This document shows, one piece after another, positions 46,850-55,375 of a stretch of 64,000 nt of DNA (positions are counted from its first letter, which is position 1; every line of letters begins with the position of its first letter). The DNA lies in contig CAXXSE010000003.1 in assembly GCA_963664935.2 (NCBI GenBank), forward strand, positions 6,050 through 70,049. Direction: 5' to 3'. This DNA comes from G963664935 sp963664935 (GTDB lineage: Bacteria > Pseudomonadota > Gammaproteobacteria > Methylococcales > G963664935). A program made the position numbers and the translations under genes. The notes below the pieces were generated by a model. It was given only the letters and a program-made list of their open reading frames with translations, searched no databases and was not told the DNA's origin.

Positions 46850-49345
46850 TTAGGCGGGGTGTAATTGTGAGGATTTGAACACAATGTTTGTGTTATTAAG
46901 TTCGTTTAACCCTTTAATGTTTGTGTGGTTAAATTCACACCCGTAACCGTTTGCGACGTATTCCGCGTCTACTTTAGATTGTTTCCGCGCCCAATTAAAG
47001 ATTGGGTATAGGAGACCATCACAATTACTTCTGGTCATCATGGATGGGATGACCCGAAGGTTTGTAACTGGTTGAGTCTCACGTAAATTGGTAACAGTGT
47101 GCTTAATATTATCGACCTCCAACAAGCATTGTATATCCTGCAGCTGGAAAAGTTCGGCAGCAGTAAAGATATACCTATATTCTGGATTAACGACTTTGGT
47201 ATACCCTGGTTTTTCTAGATAAACCTGTTCATCGTATTCAAAACGTTTGATTTTAAAAACCCTTCGCTTAGCCGCTATATACTGTATCTTCCTTTCCATA
47301 AACTGTTTTTTCAGAGGGTCTGATTCCTTCTTCATCTTCTCTCGGAGTTTTTTTATTTGTTGATCGTATCTCCTGTTTTTTTGCGTAGTCCGATTTTTTT
47401 TCCTTCCCATCCTAACCACATCTCCATCCACTAATGGCTTGTAATTCCCCGTGTCCATCGATGTTATATCATCGACCACAATCACGTAATCTTCGGGGAT
47501 CGCGTTATATTCTTGATATGCTTCTTCATACTCGTCCCAATCTCTTAGGAATCGCGCCAACTTCCATTTTTTCCATTTTTCTGTAATTTTGTTACCTTTA
47601 CCCTTTAATATTTTATCCAGTCTACGCACAGGGTGTTTCCAGTCCCAATCTTCGACCAATTCACCAGTCTTCTTATCTGTTTTTAAGGTCGGTTCACTTC
47701 GGTATAACCGTCCCTTTTGCCATAAAAGTGTTCGCAGCATGGTGGTAGTCATGCACACTATGTCACCTTTAAATAGATTCTGAGCTTCTCGTTGTGACTG
47801 GTAAACGAACAACATTTCTTTGGCTACTAACCTATCTGATTTATACAACGTTTCGAAAGTTTTTGACCAAGAGGCGTAGTCGGCAGTAAACACGTCATCT
47901 GTTGCCAATTTTTGGATTGGATGGTCTGGGAAACGTTCTTTGAAAAGTTCGGTGAATGAAAACACAGTCTCGATTGTTTTATCAGGATATAACCCTTGCA
48001 ACTCTTCTCCAAGTTTCCGCACTGCCATATTATTCGACCGCGCATATACCAACTTATCGACTGCTTTAGGGATCGAAAGCGTTTTACCGATACCAGGGTT
48101 GGTGATTGTAATAATCGCGCGATCGTTTGACTCTGCGAATCTTTTGTAGGCTTCTAAGACCTTTGCTCTAACAACTTCGAGATTACCGTCGGAGTGTTCG
48201 TGATACGTTTCCTTATCGTTGTCATCTTGAACAACGGCATCCTTTTTCTTAGAATCGATTTTAACGATATTATTTTTGACTACTTCTTTTGCCCAGATTG
48301 CTTTACCACCATTGCATTTGCCGCAAACAAAGTAAGGTGTGCCGTCACTATTCACTGAGGCAAACTCACTACCGTTAGCATCATAGTGAAATGGGCATAA
48401 CAGACCTGATACTTTACCTGTGATGTCTCCGAATCGAATACTTTCTCCATTATTAAGGTCTAGGTAGGTACCTAAGGTTAATTCATATTCATCTGAATTT
48501 AACTGGGTTTTCCGATCGCGAACAATGGTTTTATTGTTGGATGGCTTCTTACTTTCTTCATCAAGGTGTTTACCGTATTTTAGTAACTCATCGATAACAG
48601 GATTCGGGATGAACTTTCCATCGCGCATTTCGTATAAGTCAGTTTGATTTCCGTAATAGAGTCTTGCTGCGTCCTTACATTTAGGATCACCTCCTAATTT
48701 ATCACCCAATGCAATATACAGGTATCTCATATCATCAGGGGTATCGATAGCCCGCTCTAGAATGTATATCTGCCTGTGCTTCTGAACTGATTCTGTGTAA
48801 CTGGGGGAAGCATAATAGCCAGCGCTAAAAGCCTCGTAGAATGGACTGTACTGGGTTGTTACTATATCATGGTCATCTATGTCGATACATGCTACGGTAG
48901 ATTTGTAAAAGTTTCTGGAGTTGCGCCATCCTGTGCCCTTGTATATACCGACTAAATTGCCGTCGTAGTTTTTAAGTTGGCTGCACACCGGAAAACCGTT
49001 GGTGACAATATCAAATAGTCCTTCAACGTTTGTCTCCAGATTAATCCATTGCGACGCGGTGTTTTGGATTGAGTATATTTGTCCGTCTAATGTTGTAAGT
49101 TGTGGGTAATGATTGACGGGTGAGTTAGCAACATACTGCTCGATTTTATCTGTTAAATTATTCTGCTTGGCGAGTGCCCAATATGCATCGGAGGAGTCTT
49201 TGTGATAGGTTACAGGTTTATTAATCCATTTGTTGTTAGTTGAAAATATACACCGATTATAAATAGGATTAACATTAGCAGGCTTGCATTCATCTGTTGA
49301 AATGGCAGTAATTGATTGTTCTTGGGTATTAATGAATTTTTGCAT
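46850..49345 (-). CDS. primase/ATPase replication protein (AEP-like N-terminus, zinc finger, P-loop)
   Basis: 831 residues. About 150-240 resembles an archaeo-eukaryotic primase core: VACIDIDDHD (acidic pair at 154-158), HRQIYILERA (near 190) and CKDAARLYYGNQ (near 223). A zinc-binding element lies at 317-344 (CPFHYDANG ... CGKCNGG). A P-loop ITNPGIGKT ends near 422, and VIVVDD at 621-626 looks like Walker B. This order (primase, zinc ribbon, helicase-type ATPase) fits replication proteins of phage satellites and plasmids. The region after Walker B, including a very basic linker (645-690), is less clear and the C-terminal helicase motifs are not obvious. Intact. Confidence 0.65.
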   Translation of the reverse strand: MQKFINTQEQSITAISTDECKPANVNPIYNRCIFSTNNKWINKPVTYHKDSSDAYWALAKQNNLTDKIEQYVANSPVNHYPQLTTLDGQIYSIQNTASQWINLETNVEGLFDIVTNGFPVCSQLKNYDGNLVGIYKGTGWRNSRNFYKSTVACIDIDDHDIVTTQYSPFYEAFSAGYYASPSYTESVQKHRQIYILERAIDTPDDMRYLYIALGDKLGGDPKCKDAARLYYGNQTDLYEMRDGKFIPNPVIDELLKYGKHLDEESKKPSNNKTIVRDRKTQLNSDEYELTLGTYLDLNNGESIRFGDITGKVSGLLCPFHYDANGSEFASVNSDGTPYFVCGKCNGGKAIWAKEVVKNNIVKIDSKKKDAVVQDDNDKETYHEHSDGNLEVVRAKVLEAYKRFAESNDRAIITITNPGIGKTLSIPKAVDKLVYARSNNMAVRKLGEELQGLYPDKTIETVFSFTELFKERFPDHPIQKLATDDVFTADYASWSKTFETLYKSDRLVAKEMLFVYQSQREAQNLFKGDIVCMTTTMLRTLLWQKGRLYRSEPTLKTDKKTGELVEDWDWKHPVRRLDKILKGKGNKITEKWKKWKLARFLRDWDEYEEAYQEYNAIPEDYVIVVDDITSMDTGNYKPLVDGDVVRMGRKKNRTTQKNRRYDQQIKKLREKMKKESDPLKKQFMERKIQYIAAKRRVFKIKRFEYDEQVYLEKPGYTKVVNPEYRYIFTAAELFQLQDIQCLLEVDNIKHTVTNLRETQPVTNLRVIPSMMTRSNCDGLLYPIFNWARKQSKVDAEYVANGYGCEFNHTNIKGLNELNNTNIVFKSSQLHPA

Positions 49346-49415
49346 GTTTTAAAATCTTCGCTATTGCTATAGATAACCATAGACTGATCTCCGTATTTTA
49401 CCGCTGTTAAATTGT

Positions 49416-49445
49416 TAAAGGGTCGTTTTAGCGACCCTCTTTAAG
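49416..49445 (-). terminator. rho-independent-like hairpin after the small-gene pair
   Basis: AGAGGGTCGCTAAAACGACCCT on the minus strand forms a GGGTCG/CGACCC stem with an AAA loop, followed by TTAACAATTTAAC. It separates the 49457-50151 genes from the primase-like gene. Confidence 0.6.
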
Positions 49446-49456
49446 TTTCTATTACG

Positions 49457-49819
49457 TTATAGAAGTTTTAAATCTTTCCAGACCTTAAAACCTTCATCAT
49501 TCATCCCGAATGTTACTAACGCCTTCAAGCCTTTGGTTAACCACTCGTTTGTGAAAATCTTGTCGACTAACACATTATCGATCATTTTTCCTTCGTCGGA
49601 AAAACTCACAAAACGTTTTGCCAGAACTTCGCGGTCGCCGGGTAGTTTGTATGAAATGATGTATACATCATATCCGTTACCTTTTTTAGATTTTTCTCTA
49701 ATCCTTTCAATACTGTATATTTTTATTATTACTTTGTTATTGTTTCTTAATTTTATTAAATGTTGACGTTCCTTAAATGTTGACATCATCCTTCTCTTCG
49801 ATGAATTTATATTCAACAT
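49457..49819 (-). CDS. hypothetical protein, island
   Basis: 120 codons from the first ATG; a start at 49786 (MSTFKERQHLIKL) just after GAGAAGG is also plausible. The sequence alternates basic and beta-prone segments (VIIKIYSIERIREK, GYDVYIISYKLPGDREVLAKRFVSFSD) and ends GFKVWKDLKLL. It resembles phage or plasmid single-strand-binding or replication accessory proteins only in general character; no family assigned. Confidence 0.5.
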   Translation of the reverse strand: MLNINSSKRRMMSTFKERQHLIKLRNNNKVIIKIYSIERIREKSKKGNGYDVYIISYKLPGDREVLAKRFVSFSDEGKMIDNVLVDKIFTNEWLTKGLKALVTFGMNDEGFKVWKDLKLL

Positions 49820-49835
49820 CTACAAAATGTGTTAT

Positions 49836-50069
49836 TCATTTGTCCACTGTTACGATATTGTTATCGTCGTCGAATAAATAGCGATCCTCGTCAAAATCCT
49901 GGTAACCGCGTTTATATGACCAAGATTGACTTATACAGTCATCGTGCCAGATGCAAAACGACCTGATTATTAGGTTGCTGTTAAACATCGCCGCTAGTGT
50001 AACTGTGTGATTATTTTCTTCATGAAAAATCATTGATAGTTTACCCGTATCCATTAGATTCAATATCAC
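49836..50069 (-). CDS. hypothetical small protein, island
   Basis: 77 codons from a GTG at 50069; ATG starts at 50054 and 50033 are possible. Acidic C-terminus (DFDEDRYLFDDDNN). Contains SFCIWHDDC and WSYKRGYQD, giving an aromatic, acidic small protein of unknown role. It overlaps the preceding short frame by 29 bases and lies 16 bases before the next gene. Confidence 0.45.
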   Translation of the reverse strand: MILNLMDTGKLSMIFHEENNHTVTLAAMFNSNLIIRSFCIWHDDCISQSWSYKRGYQDFDEDRYLFDDDNNIVTVDK

Positions 50070-50151
50070 CTGATGTTATTTGTTTTATACGATCAGTATC
50101 GTTAGCTATCTCTTCTTTATACTGATTGATCAAGTTCGTGAATGTTTTCAT
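50041..50151 (-). CDS. possible 36-residue small protein
   Basis: ATG 50151 to TAA 50041. The product begins MKTFTNLINQYKEEIANDT and ends IESNGYG; it is amphipathic and helix-prone. The GGA in TTTGGAATATC is a weak ribosome-binding site. Support comes from its compact overlap with the next frame. Confidence 0.35.
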   Translation of the reverse strand: MKTFTNLINQYKEEIANDTDRIKQITSGDIESNGYG

Positions 50152-51471
50152 TTTGATATTCCAAAGTGTCTTTTAGAGAGCGTGGCTTGGATACCGTTAC
50201 CAGCGGTGAAGAAAGAAGAAGGCGCACGCTTTCTAAAAACACTCGGAACGAATTTAGTTATTAGTTGTGAGTTCTTTCTCGCTTGTGTTTAGAGTCGTGC
50301 AAGTGATATGTCATCACAAGTGGTAACACGACTTGTTCCTTACAATCTATTTATTAAATGGGATTAAAGTTGATCAAAATTTGGATAGGTATTTCGAGGG
50401 AAATATAGATGATATCTAAATAATTATGGACAATTTAATTCATTAGCACCTCGTCTTTTACTCGTTCCATTATTATCATTACCCATATCATCTTCATACT
50501 ATTTTTTTAATCATCTAAGTAAACGTATGAAGTTTGCAGTTTTGTTCAATACTAAGTAATGTTCTCACCATTTACATTTCTGCGAGGTCTTGGATATTCG
50601 CTTCTTGTTCGACGTTATTGAGTAATATTCTACGACAACCATCAAACGAGATTCCTGTAATTCGATTATTAAGTATAAGCGTAGCACTCATTCTTCGATT
50701 CCATTAACATTTTTGAACACAATGATTAATTAATTTGTTTAATTTCTTCTCTAATTATAGTTTATTTCCATTTTTATCAGAGTTGAACAATGCTAAAATC
50801 AATTTAAATCGCTAGCTATTCATTTAGATGATTTTTTGGAATATGGAAACCGAAAAGAGAGAATATTATCATTTAGTTTGGATATCCATAGGGTATAGAT
50901 AGTAAATGAAGGTATATTAATTCCATAGATCAGCGAATTATTTATATTTTTCCATATGGATACTTTTTATAAAATAGTCATAAAACTAAACTATTTAAAG
51001 CATCTGGAAAGTAGAATTGTCTAAAAATTAGTTTTTCTTTATCTAATCCAAACTTGTTTTAATTATTTATTAAGTTTTATTTTTCGCAAAAATAAATTAT
51101 CCTAGGCGGTTGTTTATTAATTCCTAAACGGTTGTCGGAATAAACCATCCCCACAACAAGATAAAATTAATGTATCTCGATATTTGTTCAAGCAGAAACT
51201 AATTACCGAATTGGTGAAATCGATTCCTGATAACGGAATCGAACCAATAACTTTTCACTGAAGAATAGAATAAAAAAGGCTAAAAATTGTCTATCAACGA
51301 TCGACTCTTGTGCAATAATCACATGGGCAATTATCGCTTGACAAGAAACACCAATGCTAGTGTAATTCGATGACACAGCCTCGATGTGCGTTTGAAGGTT
51401 GTTAAAAAAATAATCGCCTATTATTCAATTAGATATAAAAATATTTGGTGGAGGTCAATATCACAATTTGG
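50152..51471. other. AT-rich gene-poor right end of the island
   Basis: About 1.3 kb with no supported gene and visibly above-average AT (long runs such as TTTAATTTCTTCTCTAATTA). Two palindromic patches lie near its left edge: GTGTCTTTTAGAGAGCGTG at 50164-50182 against CACGCTTTCTAAAAACAC near 50225, and AGTCGTGCAAGTGA near 50293 against CACGACT near 50328. It could hold an origin, promoters for the leftward operon or decayed genes. Confidence 0.45.
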
Positions 51472-51493
51472 CGATTCCCGCCGCCTCCACCAT
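51472..51493 (+). other. attachment site attR
   Basis: Exact 22-base copy of the tmRNA 3' end (see 29385-29406). It marks the right boundary of the island. Confidence 0.88.
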
Positions 51494-51503
51494 AACAACA
51501 TCC

Positions 51504-51528
51504 AAAGCCGTCCTAGGACGGCTTTTTT
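51504..51528 (+). terminator. rho-independent terminator, presumed original ssrA terminator
   Basis: AAAGCCGTCC TAGGACGGCTTTTTT: a 9-base GC-rich stem followed by a T-run, 10 bases after attR. In the uninterrupted chromosome it would end ssrA transcription; now 22 kb of island separate them. Confidence 0.8.
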
Positions 51529-51659
51529 ATTGCCATAATACAATCTGTTATCTAATTGCCATGCGTATTGGCGTCCAATCATATCCATTGATATCCGGGG
51601 GTAAATGGGGCAATATTAGGCGCGGGGCGAACCGAATAGAAGACGGAGTAGTTGCCCCC

Positions 51660-51788
51660 ATGTCATTAACAGATACCGCCGTTCGTAACGCCAAACCTAT
51701 TGGAAAAGCCAAGAGGATGTTTGATAGTGGAGGGCTAAAGCTGAAAGTTGCCCCAACACGCGTCATGGGCAGGTATTGCTCTGTTTAG
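51660..51788 (+). pseudogene. P4-type integrase N-terminal remnant
   Basis: From ATG 51660 the frame reads MSLTDTAVRNAKPIGKAKRM, then FDSGGLKLKVAPT, the N-terminal DUF4102 signature of P4-like integrases, and ends after GRYCSV. The rest of the gene is gone. Its place next to the ssrA attachment site suggests that a second, older element integrated here. Confidence 0.7.
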
Positions 51789-51990
51789 CCGAGCATTGTA
51801 ATTGCCGCCCCAACCGGCTACGATCTCGGTGACACAGGCACCGATAGTGGTATCGATGAATGATTAATTCTCGTGTGAATACCCGAGTGAAATCGAAAAC
51901 GCTGCCTGATTGCTCGATTAGCGTTCCACATTTAGAATTGCTGCCAATATTCCGCCGGTTATATCAGCCTTGGCGATCAGGTTATCGCCA
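51789..51990. other. decayed sequence between the integrase remnant and the carbamoylation cassette
   Basis: No gene supported; several short minus-strand frames broken by stops. Confidence 0.35.
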
Positions 51991-52143
51991 TTAGAACAAG
52001 GTATAAATAAACGGCGCGACGGCAGATCCCTGCGACAGTACGATGAGTGTGCCTAATAGCAGCATTACGATAATAATTGGCGCAAGCCAGAATTTTTTCC
52101 GGACCCTCATAAAGCCCCAGAGATCTTTTAACAACTCGATCAT
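51991..52143 (-). CDS. DUF5989 family small membrane protein
   Basis: 50 residues, starting MIELLKDLWGFMRVRKKFWL, then a single membrane segment (PIIIVMLLLGTLIVLSQGSA) and the ending APFIYTLF. This is the DUF5989 pattern, a small protein encoded beside carbamoyltransferase and SxtJ genes in polysaccharide or toxin loci. The start overlaps the sxtJ stop by one base (TAATG). It is intact though both partners are broken. Confidence 0.8.
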   Translation of the reverse strand: MIELLKDLWGFMRVRKKFWLAPIIIVMLLLGTLIVLSQGSAVAPFIYTLF

Positions 52144-52559
52144 TAGTATGGTTTCTCCATTTGCTGTTTCGGTGGTTGGATACTGGGTTTTCGATAGGAT
52201 TCCCGGGTCGCCGTGATTTTCCGCCGCATGGGATCTTTACGCATCAGTTTCATCATCAGAGCAATCGGTGCAAACAAACTCTAAAAAACCAGACCCAGAA
52301 TAATGCGGGTATTAATCCAGCCGAGGACAAATCCGATGTACATCCAAACTATGTATAAGGGTTTGAGTATTATCGGGAAAACTAATGCGAGTGAGGCAAG
52401 CCCAAGTGGAACCTGAAATGGGAAAGGTATTTCGGGGAACGGTTGTTTAAATATAATGACGGGAAAGAACAAGCCGAACAACAATACGATGATTGTCGCC
52501 ATCACAAACCCAAATTCCCGCAATCCATGCTTATCTGCTTTCGGTACGATTTTGCCCAT
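52143..52559 (-). pseudogene. SxtJ family membrane protein, one in-frame TAG
   Basis: 138 residues when read through. It begins MGKIVPKADKHGLREFGFVM with three membrane segments, reaches RIILGLVF and meets TAG (52281-52283), then continues SLFAPIALMMKLMRKDPMRRK to TAA. Relatives carry Tyr at the stop position. SxtJ-type proteins accompany carbamoyltransferases; their function is not established. It lies 3 bases after the carbamoyltransferase's corrected stop. Confidence 0.75.
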
Positions 52560-52562
52560 GCG

Positions 52563-54402
52563 TTAATCCAGTGCGAATTCCTGTTTCCAGGCATTGTCTT
52601 TTCCCCATTCCGGCTGGTTTTTCTTTGCCAGCAATATGTTTTCCATCCATTTCCGTGCGCATAAAGCAACGGTAGGCGTCCTCAGGCGTACAGACAATAG
52701 GTTCCCCCCGGACATTAAACGAGGTGTTAATCAGGACCGGACAATCCGTAATCTTTTCGAATTGACTGATTAACTCGTGAAATCTCGGGTTGGTTTCCCG
52801 GTGAACGGTCTGGATTCGCGCCGAATAATCGACATGAGTAACCGCTGGAATCGTCGATCTGGGCATCTTGAGTTTATCGATGCCGAACAGGTTCTCCTGT
52901 TCGCCGGATATTGGAATCCGTTTGTCCGGTTTTACGTTGGCGACGAGAAGCATATAGGGGCTTTCCGAATCGATATCAAACCATTCCGATACTTTTTCGC
53001 TACGTACCGCTGGCGCGAACGGTCGAAACGATTCCCGATATTTAATTTTTAGATTCATGGTGGATTGCATTTTTCGGCTGCGAGCATCGCCGATTATTGA
53101 TCGTCCACCCAATGCACGGGGACTAAATTCCATTCGTCCTTGATACCAACCGATTACCTTTTCCGTACTCAAAATGTGAGCCAGCTTAGGCATCAGTTTT
53201 TCATCGTCCAATTGCTCGTAATCGGCATTTATCCTATTCAGATAACACGTGATTTCATTATTGCTGAACCGTGGTCCGAGAAATGATCCTCGCGTGCTAT
53301 CTCCACCATTCGGTGACATTTTGCGCGGTTTGTCAAGATACTCATGCCACAACGCATAGGCGGCCCCAATGGCACCTCCCGCATCGCCTGCCACCGGCTG
53401 AATCCACAGGTTTTTAAATGCATTCTCTTTAAGCAACCGGCCGTTGGCAACGCAATTGAGCGCCACACCACCCGCCAGACAAAGATTATCGGTCTACAGC
53501 TCTTTCTTAATAGTGCGCGCGAGCTTTAACACAATTTCTTCCGTTACGCCTTTAATGGAGCGTGCAATATCCATTTCCTTTTGGCTAATTTCGGACTCGG
53601 GTTTACGCGCATCGCCTCCAAACAGTCGAGCGAATTTCTTGTTGGTCATCGTCAGTCCGCTCGTATAATTGAAATATTTCATATTCAAGCGAAACGTCCC
53701 GTCCTCCTTAACATCAATGAGCTTGTCATGGATTAAGTCGACGTATCCAGGTTCCCCGTACGGCGCGAGCCCCATCAGTTTGTACTCCCCCGAATTAACC
53801 TTGAATCCGGTATAGTACGTAAACGCCGAATAAAGCAACCCAAGCGAATGTGGGAAATCGATTTCCCACTGTGGTATTAAGCGATTATTTTCGCCCAGCC
53901 AAACCGTGGTTGTCGCCCACTCACCCACGCCATAAGGGCACAGAACGGCGGCCTTTTCAAGGGGGCTTGGAAAAAAAGCGGACCCTGCGTGCGACTGGTG
54001 GTGTTCGGTGAACATCAATTTTGGCAGTTCTCCAGTCTCCAGTCCGCTTAATGACGACAGTTCAGTTTTTAATGTGGTTTTCAGAAAAAGCTTGTCTTTT
54101 AACCAGATTGGCATGGCGGAAAGAAAGGATCGAAACCCCTTTGGCGCATAGGATAGGTAGGTTTCCAACAGTCGTTCGAACTTGACCAATGGTTTATCGT
54201 AAAAGACCGCGTAATCAACATCGGAGAGTGAAATATTCGCCTCGCCAAGGCAATATTTTATGGCGTTTAGCGGAAACCCCGCATCGTGTTTTTTACGGCT
54301 AAACTGCTCTTCCTGCGCAGCCGCTACAATATTTCCATCGATGAGTAGAGCGGCAGCGCTGTCGTGATAATATGCGGATATACCAATAATCCTAATACCC
54401 AT
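52563..54402 (-). pseudogene. carbamoyltransferase (NodU/TobZ family), one in-frame TAG and a 3' frameshift
   Basis: The protein would transfer a carbamoyl group to a sugar or polyketide hydroxyl. The N-terminal Kae1-like part starts MGIRIIGISAYYHDSAAALL and has TEHHQSHAGSAFF. The frame is stopped by TAG at 53494-53496 between IKKEL and TDNLCLAGG, then continues VALNCVANGRLL, VIGWYQGRMEFSPRALGGRSI and the YrdC-like C-terminus to MRTEMD. There about 11 bases seem lost; the other frame ends ENILLAKKNQPEWGKDNAWK and LD at 52563. The DGVGEW motif reads YGVGEW, a further lesion. Start 54402. Confidence 0.85.
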
Positions 54403-54428
54403 GAATAGACCGACCGGAATTATGTGTG

Positions 54429-54668
54429 CTAGGAGACTGTCCGAGAATAGGAGCCGTCGCGAGGGAAAGCTGGTTTGAGCCTGATTTTTTAATTATTTGA
54501 GGCGAATACTTGCTGTATTTAACGACAAATCCGCCTGGAGCGGGTTTGGACCGCTGAAAGCGGCCCACAGGTGTGAAATATAGGGATGTATTTCATCAAT
54601 ATAATGGGGAAATCAGGCCAAATCCAGCTTTTCCGCAGTAGGCTCTCTATTCTCGGACAGCCTCCTAG
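54429..54668. repeat. miniature inverted-repeat element, CTAG-ended family, copy 2 (inverted)
   Basis: 240 bases with ends CTAGGAGACTGTCCGAGAAT and the inverse at 54668; one mismatch (A for G) in the left end. It truncates a PIN-domain gene at its right edge and lies 26 bases upstream of the carbamoyltransferase start, so it may supply or disturb that promoter. Confidence 0.85.
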
Positions 54669-54780
54669 TCCAAATATCCGACGGATTAGCGCAATCCATC
54701 GCGGCTTCCCGCTTTTTCGGCTCGTCCTCGGAATACAAATAGATCAGGATTTTAGTGTCCAAAAATATATTATCTGGCAT
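54669..54780 (-). pseudogene. PIN-domain toxin fragment truncated by the miniature element
   Basis: From ATG 54780 the frame reads MPDNIFLDTKILIYLYSED and EPKKREAAM, the N-terminus of a VapC-type PIN protein (Asp present; the usual Asn after it is Lys), and runs into the repeat element at 54668. The remaining about 100 residues are absent on the other side, so a deletion accompanied or followed the insertion. Confidence 0.7.
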
Positions 54781-54829
54781 TGGCGTCTTCCCTATCGAAG
54801 CGAAAACCCTTGGTCTTTAACGAAATAGC
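54770..54829 (-). pseudogene. antitoxin C-terminal remnant
   Basis: A short frame reads AISLKTKGFRFDREDANAR and ends at TAA, overlapping the start of the PIN fragment. This is the usual tail of small antitoxins preceding such toxins. Upstream the frame is closed, so the DNA-binding part is lost. Confidence 0.4.
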
Positions 54830-55129
54830 ACTGAAGGCTTAAATAAGAATTTTCTCGTAACAGAGGATAAAAATATCTTAGAAAACTACGAAAATGCTAC
54901 GTGGTGACTTTATAAAAAACAGAGGAAGGCTTCGAGAGTAGACCCCGTTATTGGAAGTACCTTTACCGGATCCTTTAGCACTATTTTGATCCCTTTATTA
55001 CGGAAAGACCGGACCCGTTAGTTATTCCAAAAAAGAGTAGCGCTAGCAGTACGCCGATTCAGATCAGATTGCATAAGTACTAATATTGTTCTATTGTACA
55101 GCTAGATAATCTAGCTGTATGAGGATGAT
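54830..55129. other. intergenic stretch
   Basis: I see no gene. Just before the antitoxin start lies CTAGATAATCTAG (55103-55115), a palindrome that could be the operator of the 55130-55797 module. Confidence 0.4.
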
Positions 55130-55375
55130 ATGGACGAATGGCGTTTAGCGGAAGCAAAGAACCGATTTACCGAATTAGTAAATAAAGCACTTTCAATTGG
55201 CCCACAAACTATCCGGCGGCGCAATGATATTGTGGTTGTTCTATCGCAAAAAGACTATGAACGGTTAAAGGGGAACAATCCGGGATTTAAGGAGCATCTT
55301 TTAAATCCTCCACATGACATGGGCGATCTGGATTTCAAGCGTGATAAAAGTAAGATGAGGATGCCTGATCTGTGA
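55130..55375 (+). CDS. Phd/YefM-type antitoxin
   Basis: 81 residues. MDEWRLAEAKNRFTELVNKAL, then GPQTIRRRNDIVVVLSQKDYERL, is the Phd/YefM DNA-binding fold; the acidic, Pro-rich C-terminus (HDMGDLDFKRDKSK) would neutralise the toxin. The stop overlaps the PIN gene start by 4 bases. It probably represses its own operon through the palindrome at 55103-55115. Confidence 0.85.
   Translation: MDEWRLAEAKNRFTELVNKALSIGPQTIRRRNDIVVVLSQKDYERLKGNNPGFKEHLLNPPHDMGDLDFKRDKSKMRMPDL

Larger units (their letters stand above)
29385..51493 (+). mobile_element. 22-kb genomic island integrated at the 3' end of ssrA
   Basis: A 22-base direct repeat beginning CGATTCCCGCCGCCTCCACC marks both ends (29385-29406 in tmRNA and 51472-51493). 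A tyrosine integrase gene reading inward lies right beside the ssrA end, as in ssrA-integrated islands generally. Content: a type I restriction-modification operon with extra genes, a serine recombinase, IS copies C and D, an IS66-ended DUF4338 element and a primase/ATPase operon. The integrase and most restriction genes are broken, so the island is probably fixed. GC is lower than in the flanking chromosome, especially at 49.4-51.5 kb. Confidence 0.88.

Noticed and set aside
50080..50292. 70-codon plus-strand frame at the island right end
   Set aside because: It overlaps a better-supported minus-strand small frame and inverted repeats; the sequence shows no domain.
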